Below are positions 21,602-34,900 of a stretch of DNA of 64,000 nucleotides, in pieces; the stretch's first letter is position 1; every line of letters starts with the position of its first letter. Position numbers and translations under genes: made by a program. A model generated the notes under the pieces. That model did not search any database, was not told the origin of the DNA, and saw only the letters and a program-made list of their open reading frames with translations. The DNA comes from Epinephelus fuscoguttatus (Eukaryota; Chordata; Actinopteri; Perciformes; Serranidae): assembly GCF_011397635.1 (NCBI RefSeq), contig NC_064756.1, positions 32,602,996 to 32,666,995 of the forward strand, read 5' to 3'.

Positions 21602-22804
21602 CCAAATCTTGCTGTGATTTATTTATAGTTTGCATCACCTTAACAAAAACGAGATGCCATGTAAGCTGAGCATGCAACATGTAGGAGAGACAAGTACCAG
21701 CAGCAATATACAACATAGACTGCACAATGGCACAAATGGGAATTTCCAAGTTAATATCCAGTAATAGGAAACCCATCTGATAAACCAGCTTTTTGGTTTG
21801 TGATCAGGCCTATTTAATGTGTGTACAACAGCTGGTTTAACCTGGCTGCTCATTTATGGCATCAGAAAATATCTTTCAGAGTCAGCAGCTGGGTTGCTGT
21901 GCCAGATAATGCTCCCAGTGCATGACTGGCAGTGGAAACAATGGATGTGTTTTCAAATTAATTATGATGTGCGTTAAATTCCCACTCAGTGTGATTCAGC
22001 TTGTCACAACGTCTTTACTGGAAACAGTTATGCATTTGGAGGTTATTTGCCTCATGCCTGATGCCTCGTATACTAGAGCAGACAGCATTTTAAAACACTA
22101 AATATAAAAACCTTTATACATCATAAAACTGCGTAAAAAATCACCAGTAATGGAGGATGGCAGATTTATGTGCCATTGCAAAACACTTGCATCCAAATAA
22201 GGTTTCCAGTATTTTAAATTCAGTAATTGTTACAATGTTATAGTGTTTGTAAAATAAATGAAAAACAATTGTAACATTGCAGTAAGTTGCTAAAGATATT
22301 TGATGGTGATCATCGTAGTCCTATCAGTTTGTAGTGATGAGTACAAATATCCACATAATCCCTTCATTTATCCTTTTATCTATCCCTTCTCCATTTTCAT
22401 TAATACTTAAAGCCACACATAATAATAAAAAGTTCCCAGAATGTTACAGTTTATTTGCTGTATTGTACAAAATACCTGCAGAAAACATGAAGATATTATA
22501 CTTCTATGGTTTTCAGAGTAAATATAGTTAATCATACTTTTAACATACATACATAAGTCACATCCTTAGATTGTACACATTTAGGTGATGATGTGCTCAT
22601 ACTCTGTATACTTAGAGAGTGGAAAGAGAAGCCACATCCTGTGGACATTCTGGGTAAATGTAGTTCTCAGCACAGGTCTAATGACTGGCTGGAAGACTCA
22701 ACACGATGACACCACAAAGCTTTGTGGTATACTTTGTACATTTGGATTGATCGCAGTGCCTTTTGTTGCAGAAGTACCTCTTCAGTGGTGTGAATGAGGG
22801 AGAC

Positions 22805-22915
22805 ATGGCAGACCACACCCCACCTCTGGAGTCCGGCCAGCTTCTCAGCCCTGAACTCCCAATTCTGGCCTCACCACCACCCCCAGCCATGGTCAACGGG
22901 GAGGGCCCCCAGCAG
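22805..22915 (+). CDS. fndc3a: fndc3a coding exon 1 (start codon)
   Basis: The exon begins at 22,772 after TTTTGTTGCAG. ATG at 22,805 has G at -3 and G at +4 (strong context) and opens [20 protein letters not shown], ending NGEGPQQ in phase 0. An upstream out-of-frame ATG at 22,794 is in weak context. Confidence 0.92.
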
Positions 22916-25900
22916 GTACACTCAGACCCCTCTGCCCTCATGTCTCTCTTCTATTAGTCACAGTTGCTGCATCAAGTCTGTTATGTCTAAATTGACTTCT
23001 AGCAATCTGCCTTGTAATTACAGTTGAAGGGATTTGTTAGAAGTGGTGCCTCTGGCTTATTTTGGCCTCAAGTCTTTAGTTGTTCAACTGAAAACAATGC
23101 CAGAATAGGTGGCGCTTGCTTTTTTTGTGTTTGTCAGAAATATTTGTGTAATTTCATGCAAATCACAGGAATATTGATTGTTTAAAATGCACCACATCCA
23201 TGGACTGAATCAGTACAATTGAGAAATTTTAGCAGGTGCACTTAAAACACTTGAGCACTTACTTAAGTATTAACACTAGAGGCAGTGACAAAGTGTATGG
23301 TCTGACCAGCACAGTAGGGAAACACTAATGTAGTATTTGGCCTGAAATGTAGTCCAGTGGAGGCTAGAGCCAGGGCTGTGTGTGTGTGTCAGGCAATAAA
23401 AAATTCAAAAGGTGTCTAAAGCCCTACATGTCAAGTTGTTCAATATAAAGGCTGCATGTGAGTTGTTTTAATTTAATACTGTTTGATTAATTTATTTTAT
23501 ATTTACCTTTTGCCTTAACTTACTACAGCAGTGGAATGATCAAGATGGCAATATCTCAGACCCAACTGTACAAAAAATGTTTTACTGTTGTGTTGCTATA
23601 AACTCAATCTGATTTAGGGTTGTCACTGTAATCTATACTTCTTGTGAAACCCGCTGCATTCGGTGGCTTGTTTCAGATGCTTAACAAAATATGCACACAT
23701 GGCACTCACTCAGATAAGTAGTGAAACAACCCAAACGGATTTGATGTCCTCAGTTAAACTTTTCATAGAACATATTTAACAGGCAACAGGTGCTTGTTAG
23801 TTATAAACCACATCTCTCTCAGTTTTGATAGCAGCCTTGGCTGTATGGGTACAGGATATGGGGTTATATCCCCCATCATCTCTTTTCAGTATCAGAGTGA
23901 GATTGAGTGGCCCTGACAAGCCTGGGTGATTTCCCTGTCATTTTGATGGTCATCAGTTCGATTTGCTTAAGTTTCCGTGACTTCCTGGGGGACAGTGTGG
24001 AACCCACAGCGATATCTTTTCCATCATTTCCTCAGTCTTATGCAGTTTGTCTAGATAAGACTTGCTAATATTAGTGCTGCCCTATAAACATGCCTTTCTC
24101 CAGCCATCTTGTCATTTTCCACAGTGGAAAAACCCTCGCCTGAATCAGGCTTTGTTCACGTAGAGATCAAATTTTGCCGTTGTGTTGGGCTGTGAGGGTG
24201 TTGTTCTCATGGAATTCAGTTACCTTACCACCTCCCACAAAGGTTACCTGATTACCTGTCCTCGTCTCCTGTCAGTGTTTACAGTGTTTTATGAGAGCTA
24301 GAGGAAAAAAATGTGGCTGTTCCTTCCTGGCTTACATCATTACCACCCTGCTGTTCAGACCAATTTGAGACACTGCATGTTCATGATCGCTGAAATGTGC
24401 TATGGGGAGGAATAACAAGTATCGGATAACAAAGAGCAGTTACTGTGTTTTTTCAAACTACAGCATGATGACTTTGTTTTTGCACCAGAGGTCTTCGTGT
24501 ATCCCTCTCAGGCATATGAATACTCAGATACATGATATACAATTATATACAGAGACAATTTACAGTCAGTAAACTATATGAGGTTTGGATGGCAGTCACG
24601 AAAAACCATTATCAATGACAAAATGGCAAAAATCTGTAGCAAAGAATAATTTGTATGGTGTATTATAGACCCATCCTCGAAAGAAATTGTGCTTACTGCT
24701 ACATCAACAATAGAACAATTGGCAGCTATGCACAAGGCCAAACCTTTTGGGCAGCTCCCATTACATATGCATTTTTCACTGAAATACGGCAAAAACTGGA
24801 TATTATGTATTGCGGTTTCAGGGTCAGTGTCATCCATCTGTAGCCATCATTTTCGACAATGCTGTATGAGCACATGTCCTTGCAAATATAATGGGGTATT
24901 ACTTCAGCCATTATCTTTGACCATGAGGAGTTGAGTATGAGTGTGCAGTTGCTAATGCTAGCATGTGCAGCTCGCCTCAGACTTACTTCTCCTGCAGGTA
25001 ACACTTAAATCGATGATGTGTGTACCAATATATTTTTAAAGCATTTCATGGTCAGTTCTCCTTTTGCATGGCTCTATTTTTGTTTCTTTAAAACGTGGTG
25101 CCTACAGCTAGCTGTTATTTTAATTTGCATGACAGGGGGTTTTTTTGCAGAAGAGTGATGGGTCGCACACGCTTCTTCTTCTCCTTTGCCTTATTTTCTT
25201 TCTTTTTCTTCTTCTTCTTCTCCTCATACATGTGGATACCTTTTTGCACATCTGTGGTCACATTGTCTGTGATTTTGATTGTATAAGGGCTTTTATTGCA
25301 TTAACATTTCAGCTATGTTAGTTTACTTACTAAATTGGTCCTGGGTACAGTGCTTCTTTTATTGTTCTTTTTACTACCTTATGAAAGCACACATTGCACA
25401 TTAGGAGATGATGTGACTGACTTCGTGGTGTCTGACTCCTGATTCTGATTCAAAAAAGACATCCATTTTGCATTATTCGATGTAGGGCTTTTCAAGGACT
25501 GTTGTTTGACCGTCGCTGTGAATAAGATGTAGCGTATGTGTGCTGTGTGTCTGAGGAGGTGTGTAAATATCATGACAGCTGCAGAGTGAGGGGCAGGAAC
25601 CACTGGAGGGGTCTGGGCCCCGACCGAGCGAGGCAGGACTGCGGTGACAATGAAGAGGATTCACAGCGATGGCTGACCCCTTCGCTTCTGACCTTTAGTT
25701 GGAGAAGCTGCAAGGACACCTCATTCTTTGTTCTTGGTTTCTTTATCCCAGTCTTGGCTTGGTATTAACGCTCTGTTGGACCAATTATTCTGAGTCAGAG
25801 AGGAAGCTGTTGTCTCGGGGTCATTACCTGAGATGATTCCTTTTTTGAGATGACTTTGGCTACAGTATGATTCACTGCCTCCATCCATTTAAGCCCCCCT

Positions 25901-28900
25901 CCCCTCCAAGATTTCCCTGCTCTTGCCATTTGGTTCATAGCTAAATTGGTCATGGATGAATCAGTCTGTTGCTCTCAATGTTTAAGCCCAGCTAATGGCT
26001 TATTTACTTAGTTGTTGTATGTGCTGATGGTTATGTATATTTTTTTCCATTTTGTTCATCATCCTTTTTCAGTAGATGTGCCATTTAATGTTTTCATGTT
26101 CTTTGTGCTTGTGTTTTTATATTCTTCTGGTTTGATGGATTTTAGGTCTGTGCTTGTGACCTGACAGAGTGAATGTGATAAAAACATATTTTAGAAAAAT
26201 GTGATAAATGTCCTCAGAGCTTCATCTAACCCTTCAGGATATTTTAATACATTACAAGATCTTTCAAGGCAATATACAATGGACTTTTGACAGGTAGCTT
26301 AGAAAAAACTGTGTATGGAGGAGTAACTGTTATGCTGTTCAGTTGATTTGAATTTCGTTTCTATTCTGATTTTGTTCAAACATAATCATGTTGTTTTTAA
26401 ATCTTCCGTGACATGAGCTGAGATTTTAAAAAAAAAAAAAAAAAAAAGTCCTGTTTGCCCCGGCTATGTGAGAGAACACTCAGCATTAGATAGTAGCTAC
26501 ACAAATTGAACAGGGAGCACACAGCCATGAGTGTGTGGTCTGCTTGTGGCTTTGTGCCATGCGTGGGCTAATGTTACTGTGGGATAGTGAGACCTCACTC
26601 CCGACTCAGCCCTCTTTAGTGCTGGCCTTGTATGCTATAGCTAGACACAGGAGACAGGGCCTTGGACATGTGCCCCTCACAAGTTGCCAGAGGGCTCGAG
26701 ATGTTGTGACACAAACGCAGCCCACTCTGTTTGTCTCCTGGTCAGCCACTGAATCATCTGCGAAGATGAGGGTGAGCCCACTATTTGTCGACTACTGTGA
26801 GGAGGTGGACAGAGCGTGACTCAGCAGTGTTTAGGACACTTTCTTCTAAGCCAGTGAGACAAACCATACCACTGTTACTGCGCCAATATTCAAATTGATC
26901 CAAGTACTGGATATTTAAATCAACGACGCAAATATTGATCTGGGCTCCGCTCAGTTGCCATTCAAGTGCAAGAACTGCAGTTTAGCTTTAAGCTAACTGT
27001 GGTCTAATACATCAGATGGCAACATTTATGTTTAATTGTGTAGCACGTGGTCCCTAACATATTAGGAAAATGAATTAGGGTTGCCCCCTGAAAGTCGAAG
27101 ATTTAAATCGCCAGTCAGAGGCACCTCAGTCGACTGAGATTTTTCAAGTCTGGCAGTCTTTTTTTCTGTCAGTGGCTGTTCTTCTGGGGACATTTCGGTC
27201 CGCAGATTTAGCTGCAGATTGAGCACTCAATCTCTCAGGTGTAGGCAGCTGCAGACCCAGACCCAGGGTGAGTTTGAGTTAGATGGACGCACCTGCATGA
27301 AAGGAAGAGAGGCTTTGCCTTATTTTTTGTGTTCTGGACGTTTATGGCCGATGAAGGGAGATCAGTGTAGGGGACAACAGGTCTTAAGAAAATAGTAAAA
27401 CATCAATTTTAATGTGTTGGAAATTCAGGAGATGGACATAAGGCTTCGTTAAAAATGGCCAAAATGTGAAACCTTCCAGACTTTCCCTCAAGCAGCTTGA
27501 CTGACCAAAAGAGTGACCAAGCTTGAAGGACCTTGGCCAGGAGGCTGACCTGGAAGCCTAGGACTACTCTGACATTAGTAAAGTGCCTTAGCTATGATGA
27601 GAGATTCATTTGGAAGGACTACACTTGATACAGGACTTCACAAGTCTGGACTATGTGGTAGAGAAGCCAGATGGGGAGGAAAAAAAGCACACGACAACAT
27701 GCCTGGAGTTTGTAGAAATCCATGTGAAAATTTTTAGAGCGCAGGAGCCAAAAGATAATGTGCTCTTACTTAACTAAACTGAATAGTTCAGCTGAAGTGG
27801 AGAGCACAGTATCAGGACTACCACAGGCTATCTAACACCAGCTCCATAGTGAAGCATGGTAGTGGCAGCAGTACTTTTTTATTAGAAATGCTAAAGGGAG
27901 AAAAGACCAGAGCTTAATACAGACCAAGACACAAGTAAGATCTTCTTCACAGTAGCATCCTTATTTAGCAGGACAATGATCCTAACCATGCACCCAGATC
28001 AATACTCAGGTGGCTTCATTCCTTGATTGATTATATAATAAATCCTATTTAAATTGTGTTGAATGAAGTCCCACCAAATTTAGAAAGATGTGGAGACATG
28101 GCATAGTCCATGTGTGCCAAACTAATGTAGATGTAGGTGCCTATAAAGACTTGTCAGTGCTTGAACAGTTACTTGAAAGATATGGCAATTTCTTCTTCTT
28201 TTGTAATTAAGTATCATTAATTCAGTACCTGAAATGGACATCACCATCTAGGGCCAGGCAATATATGGATATTATATCAATACTATGATATAAGACTAGA
28301 TATTGTCTTAGAAAATACCAGCAGTAAACCCAGTATCGTTGCAATATTGACATCTAGGTTTTTGTCTAAAAAATATTGTAATATTAATTTTCTTTATATC
28401 GCCCAGCCTTACCAACATATGATGTCTGACTAAGCTAAGCTCAGCTAAGATAAGATAAGATAATCCTTTATCAGTCCCAGAGCAGGGACATTTGAATTTC
28501 AACATAATGTGTCCCCTTTAAAACATAATATACACTATGCACTTAATGCAAAGTTCAAAGTCATCATCAGGCAGTAGTGATTGTTGATTGTTCATGAGCT
28601 TACAGAAATATAGATGTTGAATAGAGACATGAAAGCCAGTTATTAACATATTAAACAGAAAGCTGGTGGAAAATATTGTGTGGCTCAAGTTTCATAGAAA
28701 CGTGTTAGAATGGATGTACTGTTTATGGTTGACTGTATGCTGTGATAACAATTTGTGGTTCCTCCCATAAATACATTTAAGATTATCTCCTCTGTGACTT
28801 AATATTGCTAAGAAGAGAATTAATATTTACAAGGACTTGCTACAGCTTGAATAGCTCTTGGGAAGATTTTTTTCCTATCTATTTGTGTCCTACTCCTGTT

Positions 28901-31900
28901 ATTTGTTCCCAAGGGATCCTGGAGGGTTGAGCGTCATGAAATTGCCTTGAATTACAATTGCACATATATGCCATCAGCAGCAGGGAGACTGCATTAGTTC
29001 CGGGCTAGTTCCGCCAGTGGCAGGATTTTCCCTGTGTCATTCAGCTCCTGTTTCCTGTCCACCCAGCTGCTAGTTCACATCAACGACAGTAAACAATTAA
29101 GAGGAACAAATAGTGAGAAACCTGAACTCTGAGTCACCAGCAGCTCAGATACGTCAGAGCTAACAGCCATGAACGCACAGAGCCGGCCCATTCTCCTGGG
29201 TAATAAAACTCAGCAGTGGCCACCTGTGTGACAGTGTGTGCTAATTGATCCACAGTCTCTTTGCACAGGGTTCATACATGGACGTAAATCTTTACAGCGG
29301 TGGGAACAAGAGATACTACTTGGACATACTGTTCTATGATTTTGTGGCAGTGCATGTGCTTTTATATTGTTCCTCTTCTCCTAATACATGTTTTTTTTTT
29401 CCGATGCGGTGCTCTGATATAAAGATTATCCCTGTTGTGAATGTGACTAGGAAACCATTTCACATTAGAGTGCTTAGTCATCTGTGTAATAAGTAAAGTT
29501 TGCAGTTTCCTAGCACTATTTCTGAGTCCATATACTTTGGTATTAAGTCATCACACAGTTGGTTTGAAAGTATTTCACAATAGCACTGTGAATTCAGAAT
29601 TTCCACGTTTATTAGAGCTGAGCTTTAGGGGGATACGAGAGCTGGTTGTGTGGGTAACTTTGACTGGCAGTTGCCTAAAGCAGTTGGAGTTATCAGAGGA
29701 GAAGCTTGTCTGATCTAAAAAATGTATTAATCTTTTACTGTGGTCTTTTTTGTGTGTTGCAAAACAATCATTTGTTGTACTAAATATGCTTAAGACAGCG
29801 CTACCAGGAAAACCAGAGGTTTGGTCTCTGTTGAACATTAGACATTGATGTTATATTATGAGGCAGTCCTTTGAAATCCAATGCAAAATAGTCAAGAAAA
29901 CATTAGTAACCTGTCTATATTCTAAGCCCCCAAACACTCATTTCATCACACAATACACCACAATGTTATGCCATTGTAACTCTGAAAGGAAAACAAAATC
30001 CTAACACAATTTAGGCCAACATGTCTTTCCAATTCCAGACTGCTAATAGAAATTGTTCTGTAACATCAGCCTCAATTTTATCAGTAAATATTTGGAGAGT
30101 GGTGCAAGGATTGTTTTGGTGCGGAGTTAAAGGTTTATTTTATTTAGTTTATTTAGCTGCTGAGGCTGCTGACAGTGTTCCTATCTGTCTACAGTTCAAG
30201 AAATAAAATCTCTGTAGCTGATTTACTTTGCTGTGGATGTTAAACACTATCAAATTAAATAGCATTCGCCCATGATTATTTTGTGTTTCCCTGTTTTCAC
30301 CTGTCAATTTCTAAGAAAAGTGGCAAATCTCAAAATTGCATATTTGGTTTATGATTTCATGTATTTTAGCTGTATATAAACAAGAAATAAATCACCCTTC
30401 CATCCTGATTTCACTGTGAATTTGTCAAGATTGTAGTTGGGGAAAAACACTTTAAGCATAATGACCATAACAGATCATTTATTTAATCACTGCAAAATTT
30501 TAAATCATTTGGATTGTTTATGCTGTGTAGACTGTTCATATTTCCCTAAAGTCATCCTACTTTATAATCCTGTGAACACTGATCACTGCTGCTAGTGGCT
30601 ATATGTACCTCATTCTTCAAATCCATCTTTTTTTTTTTTTTTATTTTAGGCAGAGTAAAGAGAAGCGTAGGATTTCATTTTGTGGAGGATGTGCCTTAGG
30701 TGTACCCCTTGCGCAGCAGTATCAGTGACGCAGAGAATCTGTTAACTTGGCACATGCTGATCAAGTGATCAGCGCTGTCGCTTTAAGGAATGATCCATTC
30801 AGAATGAATGAGGACAGATGTTACAGAAGCCGTGAATACTTGCGAGCTCTGTTTATTGTGTCGCCGTACAAATAGTGTCTCTGTTTTGACTGTCAGTGGG
30901 CTGCTTTGTGATCTTTGAAGACAGTAGAGAACTCGAGGGTGCAATTGTCGCCAACGCTGGAGCTCTGCAATTGAACTCCCACCACCTCATCTCCTCTCAC
31001 ATCGATCGGAGTATTAAGAGAGGGTGTATGGCATGTCGCTCTGTGAATGGGAGAGAGAGCCAGGGAGAGTATGAGGGGGAGGGAGAGAAGCGGGGGTAGG
31101 GAGACGGACTGTAGCGTAGTCGTATATGTCAGCCTCAGAAGCTGCGTGGGTCGCTTAGCTCCCTCACGCCATTGTTGTTGTTGTGAAAAAAGGCAGAACA
31201 AAGGACTCCCCACGCTATGGAACCCTTATACGTTTGCCGGCTTAGCTGTGTTATGATCACGCCCTGATGGAATGCTATTGAAATTAACCATATTAAGGAG
31301 CACAGCAGGCGTTAACTGAGCTGGCACACAATCAGTGACAGAGGCAACAAGGGAACTGAATAGCAAACTGAGGCATCATCCTCCTCATATTTGGTCCGGT
31401 TTTCTCGGGTTCATCCGCCTCCTTTTTTAGAGAGTGGCCACTGCTGATAAGGTTTCAATCCCTTCTCTGAAGGTTTGGCGCGGACATTGCTGTGGCTTAT
31501 TTGTTGAAGGGGTTGCTGTGGATACTGACGGTAGGGAGGTCGCACTGGAGCCAGAGGCAAGATTGAACAAGCCGCCTGCTGCAGAGACTGCCGCTATGGA
31601 GCAGATGAGGCTGAACCAGGCTAAGCAAACATGAGATTTACGCCACACTTGCTGTGAATTCTCCATCCAGCGCAAGAGACTAAGCCCCATCCGCCTACAT
31701 AGCTCCTGCTGCACTCCTCGCCTCTCGCCAGTTTCTTTCTGGATTTTGTGCAGGAGTTGATGGAAGTGGAGGGTGTAAAGGATCAGCCCAGCCAGATGTG
31801 TTAGCATCGCAGGTCATGTGATTTCTCATGAGGGCTGGGTGAAGTGGTGGAGGGTCTGGTAGACCCTGGAGCATCTTTTTCTTTTTCTCTGTGACAGCGT

Positions 31901-34900
31901 GAATAGCGACGCCTGAATGAGAAAAAGCAATGCGGGCAACAGTAAGTATCAGTCAGGTCTTTTGCAAGCAGAATTTCCTTCCGTGAGATTGCTATGAACA
32001 TGCAATGAATGTCTCAGTGTTGATTTCAGTGTAACTTCCAATGTTAAGATTAAATTGAAAAAGGGAGTCATCATCCTAGGAGGGGTGTTTGCTTCACACA
32101 GAACGGGGTGGACAACAAACATGCACATGCACCCAACTGTGAAGTGTTTAGACTTTGATTCAATTAGACCTCCATTGCCCCGCATCCCCCACCCTCCCCC
32201 TTCACCACCATCTACACTTGCTGCTGACGCTGCCTGTGTGGGTGTGTATGAACATATGAGCTTCTGTGTGTGGCAGTCAAAGGGCTCTTTCCTCTCCCTG
32301 CTGAGCACATGAATGGGAGCAGTGTCTGAGATGGAGGTGCTGATGATTTCTGTGCTTGAAGAGAACCATAGGCAAAGCCCTTTGCCAGGGGAGTGTAGAT
32401 TCTATGACAGCGACTTCCACAAGAGTGAGGTAACTAGCGCCCACACACAGTGCCGGGCAACAAAAACCTAATTATGTGTGTTCTTTTGAAGTTAAGAAGA
32501 AAAGTTGTAAGAATGATGAATTTGAGATTTGAGAAGTTCCAGAGTATCTTGATTTTCTTAACATAATCTAGCCTGTTGATTAAGCAAATGGAAAAGAAAA
32601 GAACATTTGTCATCAGTTCTGTTAAATATAGTTTAATTTGGTGGTTGTCAAGAGAAGGAGACATTGATGGGGATTTTGAATGGTTTAAAAGTTTGTTCCT
32701 TTTGTACAAAATGCACCTTTTTAAATGAGGCTTTTTCTTGTTCAGTTCTAGTGCTCAAGTCTTTTGTAATGACAGAAGCAGCATGACTCAGTGTAGGGTA
32801 GCAATGTGTACCTGATATTTCCAGCAGTCATTATGAACTCCATGAATGGGAGATGGAGATATTAACAGTTTAGAGTCTGTTAGGTTTATGGTTAAAACTG
32901 TAAAAATGCATTTAAAGCCTGAAAACTCAAGAAGAAAAAAGCTGTTTTTCGGCACATTAGGTGGTGGCTATTTTTATCTAATCCAACTAGGTATGGGGAG
33001 AAAACAGTTCAGTTGCACATCATGGATCCTGTGATGATTTCTTGTAGAAAATATTGACACAATCAGTATTTTTAGACGTAGATGTTAGTTGTTTTTTCCC
33101 TCATGTTAAAAGTGGATTAAAAATAATCACTTCCTTTACTTCCTATGTTTTCATCTGTTTGCAACATCTGTTGAATGTTCCTGAAGTACAGGTGGTTGCT
33201 ATTTTTTTCTCATATGTACAGTAGGGAAAATCACCCTGAGCTAAATAAATAAATAAAAGAAATAATGATAAAAAAAATAAATAACTGTAACCTGTAAAAG
33301 ATAGAAGTAATAACAGTTTTTTAACACATACTTTGAAAGTTATCACGCATGATTAAAATTCAACCATTTAATCTCACTGATTTACAGAATGAGCAGCTTT
33401 TTAAATAAATTATGTTTACGAAAGACACCCAAACAATAATTTCACGATTTTATGTTTCCCTCTCCCTCAGTCATTAATATAATTATCCTTTTTTGTTTTT
33501 ATGAATTTCTGTTTTTGTTTTGTTTGTACAACCAAAATAAACTGAAAATACACATTTGATGTAAAATCAAAGCTGTATTTATTATTCTGTGCTGCCTCTT
33601 ACAAACAGTCCCTGATTCTGTGGGGATCATCGCTCATATTGACAGTGAAAGTTGATGTAGAACATGATCTTGTGTATTGATTGTGTGTGTTACATTTAAC
33701 ACCCCCCTTTTACACACATAAATTGTACAATCAATAGATTGAGTTGTCCAGGTATGGCAGTGGCTATTGGTGTTCACACTTTAGTCTCTATTATAAGAAA
33801 TTGTTTTTTCCCCCTTACTTAAGTTTAAGTTTTTAAGTTTAAGTTTATTTCCTTTATTAATCCCCCTGAGGAGAAATTCAATGTTTTCACTCTTGCTTGT
33901 CAATTACACACAGGTCCGAAAGACACACACATGCACAAACAGGACCTATACATGCACAAATTGGAGAGATGTCAGAGTGAGGGGGCTGCCCTTGGTGAGG
34001 CCCCCCGAGCGGGTGGGGGGTTTGGTGCCTTGCTCAAGGCACCTCGGCAGTGCCCAAGAGGTGAACTGGCACCTCTCCAGCCACCAGTCCACGCTCCATA
34101 TTTTGGTCCAGACAGGGACTCGAACAGGTGACCCTCCGGTTCCCAACCCAAGTCCCTATGGACTGAGCTACTGCGGCATAGTGATTATTTATCTCTCCTA
34201 ATTAAATTGGGTCCATTGTGCTCATTTTAACCCCCACAGTCTGTCAGTTCTCCTGTTGATGTTGTTGCCAATACCTATTTCAGTATATTTTTGACCCCCA
34301 AACAAGTGGTGCTATGTGAACTGAAAGGGAACCTGTTTAAAGTGTTTTTTGTCTACGGCACCTGTTTTAAGCAGGCTGGACCGCTTGTCCCATAGCAGGC
34401 AGCTTTAAGTGTTTTGGTTCTTGTTGATGGTGTGTTATTTCTGTTGCTTGTACCTGCCTTTGCCAGTGTTACCTATACACAAATCCTCTCAATAGAAAGA
34501 AAGGATTTGCATTTTCCTCATTATGATCTTCAGCTTACCGTATTGTCAGTGTAACACCAAACACTGTTGGTGTTAAGTCTGTTGCATACTTTTCTTTGTG
34601 CTTTAGTTCTCACCCGAGCTGTGGAGGAACATTCCCACAGATCTACCAGAAAATTGGCTGTGTGCGTTAACATATGTTGACATGTAAAGTTATCCATGCA
34701 CAAAAACTGCTTTTGACTAGTCCCTGTAGAATGTGTGTGAAAACTAACTTAGTCAAATGAAATTTTACTTTGTTTCTCCACAGGTAATCCTGGTGCAGGT
34801 AAACCCAGGTGAGGCCTTCACTATTCGACGAGAGGATGGTCAGTTTCAGTGTATCACAGGTAAGAAAGCTGTTCTGTTACCACATTATCTTTTTGTTGTA

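Larger units (their letters stand above)
19413..22771. other. fndc3a: fndc3a intron 1
   Basis: Non-coding. Contains a (CAAA)n tract at 21,485-21,514 and a T20 run at 21,582-21,601. No gene seen. Confidence 0.6.
22916..34783. other. fndc3a: fndc3a intron 2 (11.9 kb)
   Basis: Long intron without conventional genes. Separately listed contents: a decayed hAT transposase, a Tc1-like relic, a hAT-like end and a short inverted-repeat element, a non-LTR tail, a candidate alternative first exon and a SINE. The rest is unassigned. Confidence 0.7.

Noticed and set aside
31427..31807. 126-codon minus-strand open frame near the candidate alternative first exon
   Set aside because: No homology recognised; explained by locally higher GC content. 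Low-complexity and mixed hydrophobic stretches without domain pattern.
34115..34170. Possible tRNA gene (A and B boxes)
   Set aside because: The boxes are part of a SINE head: the cloverleaf arms do not pair fully and SINE body and tail follow.
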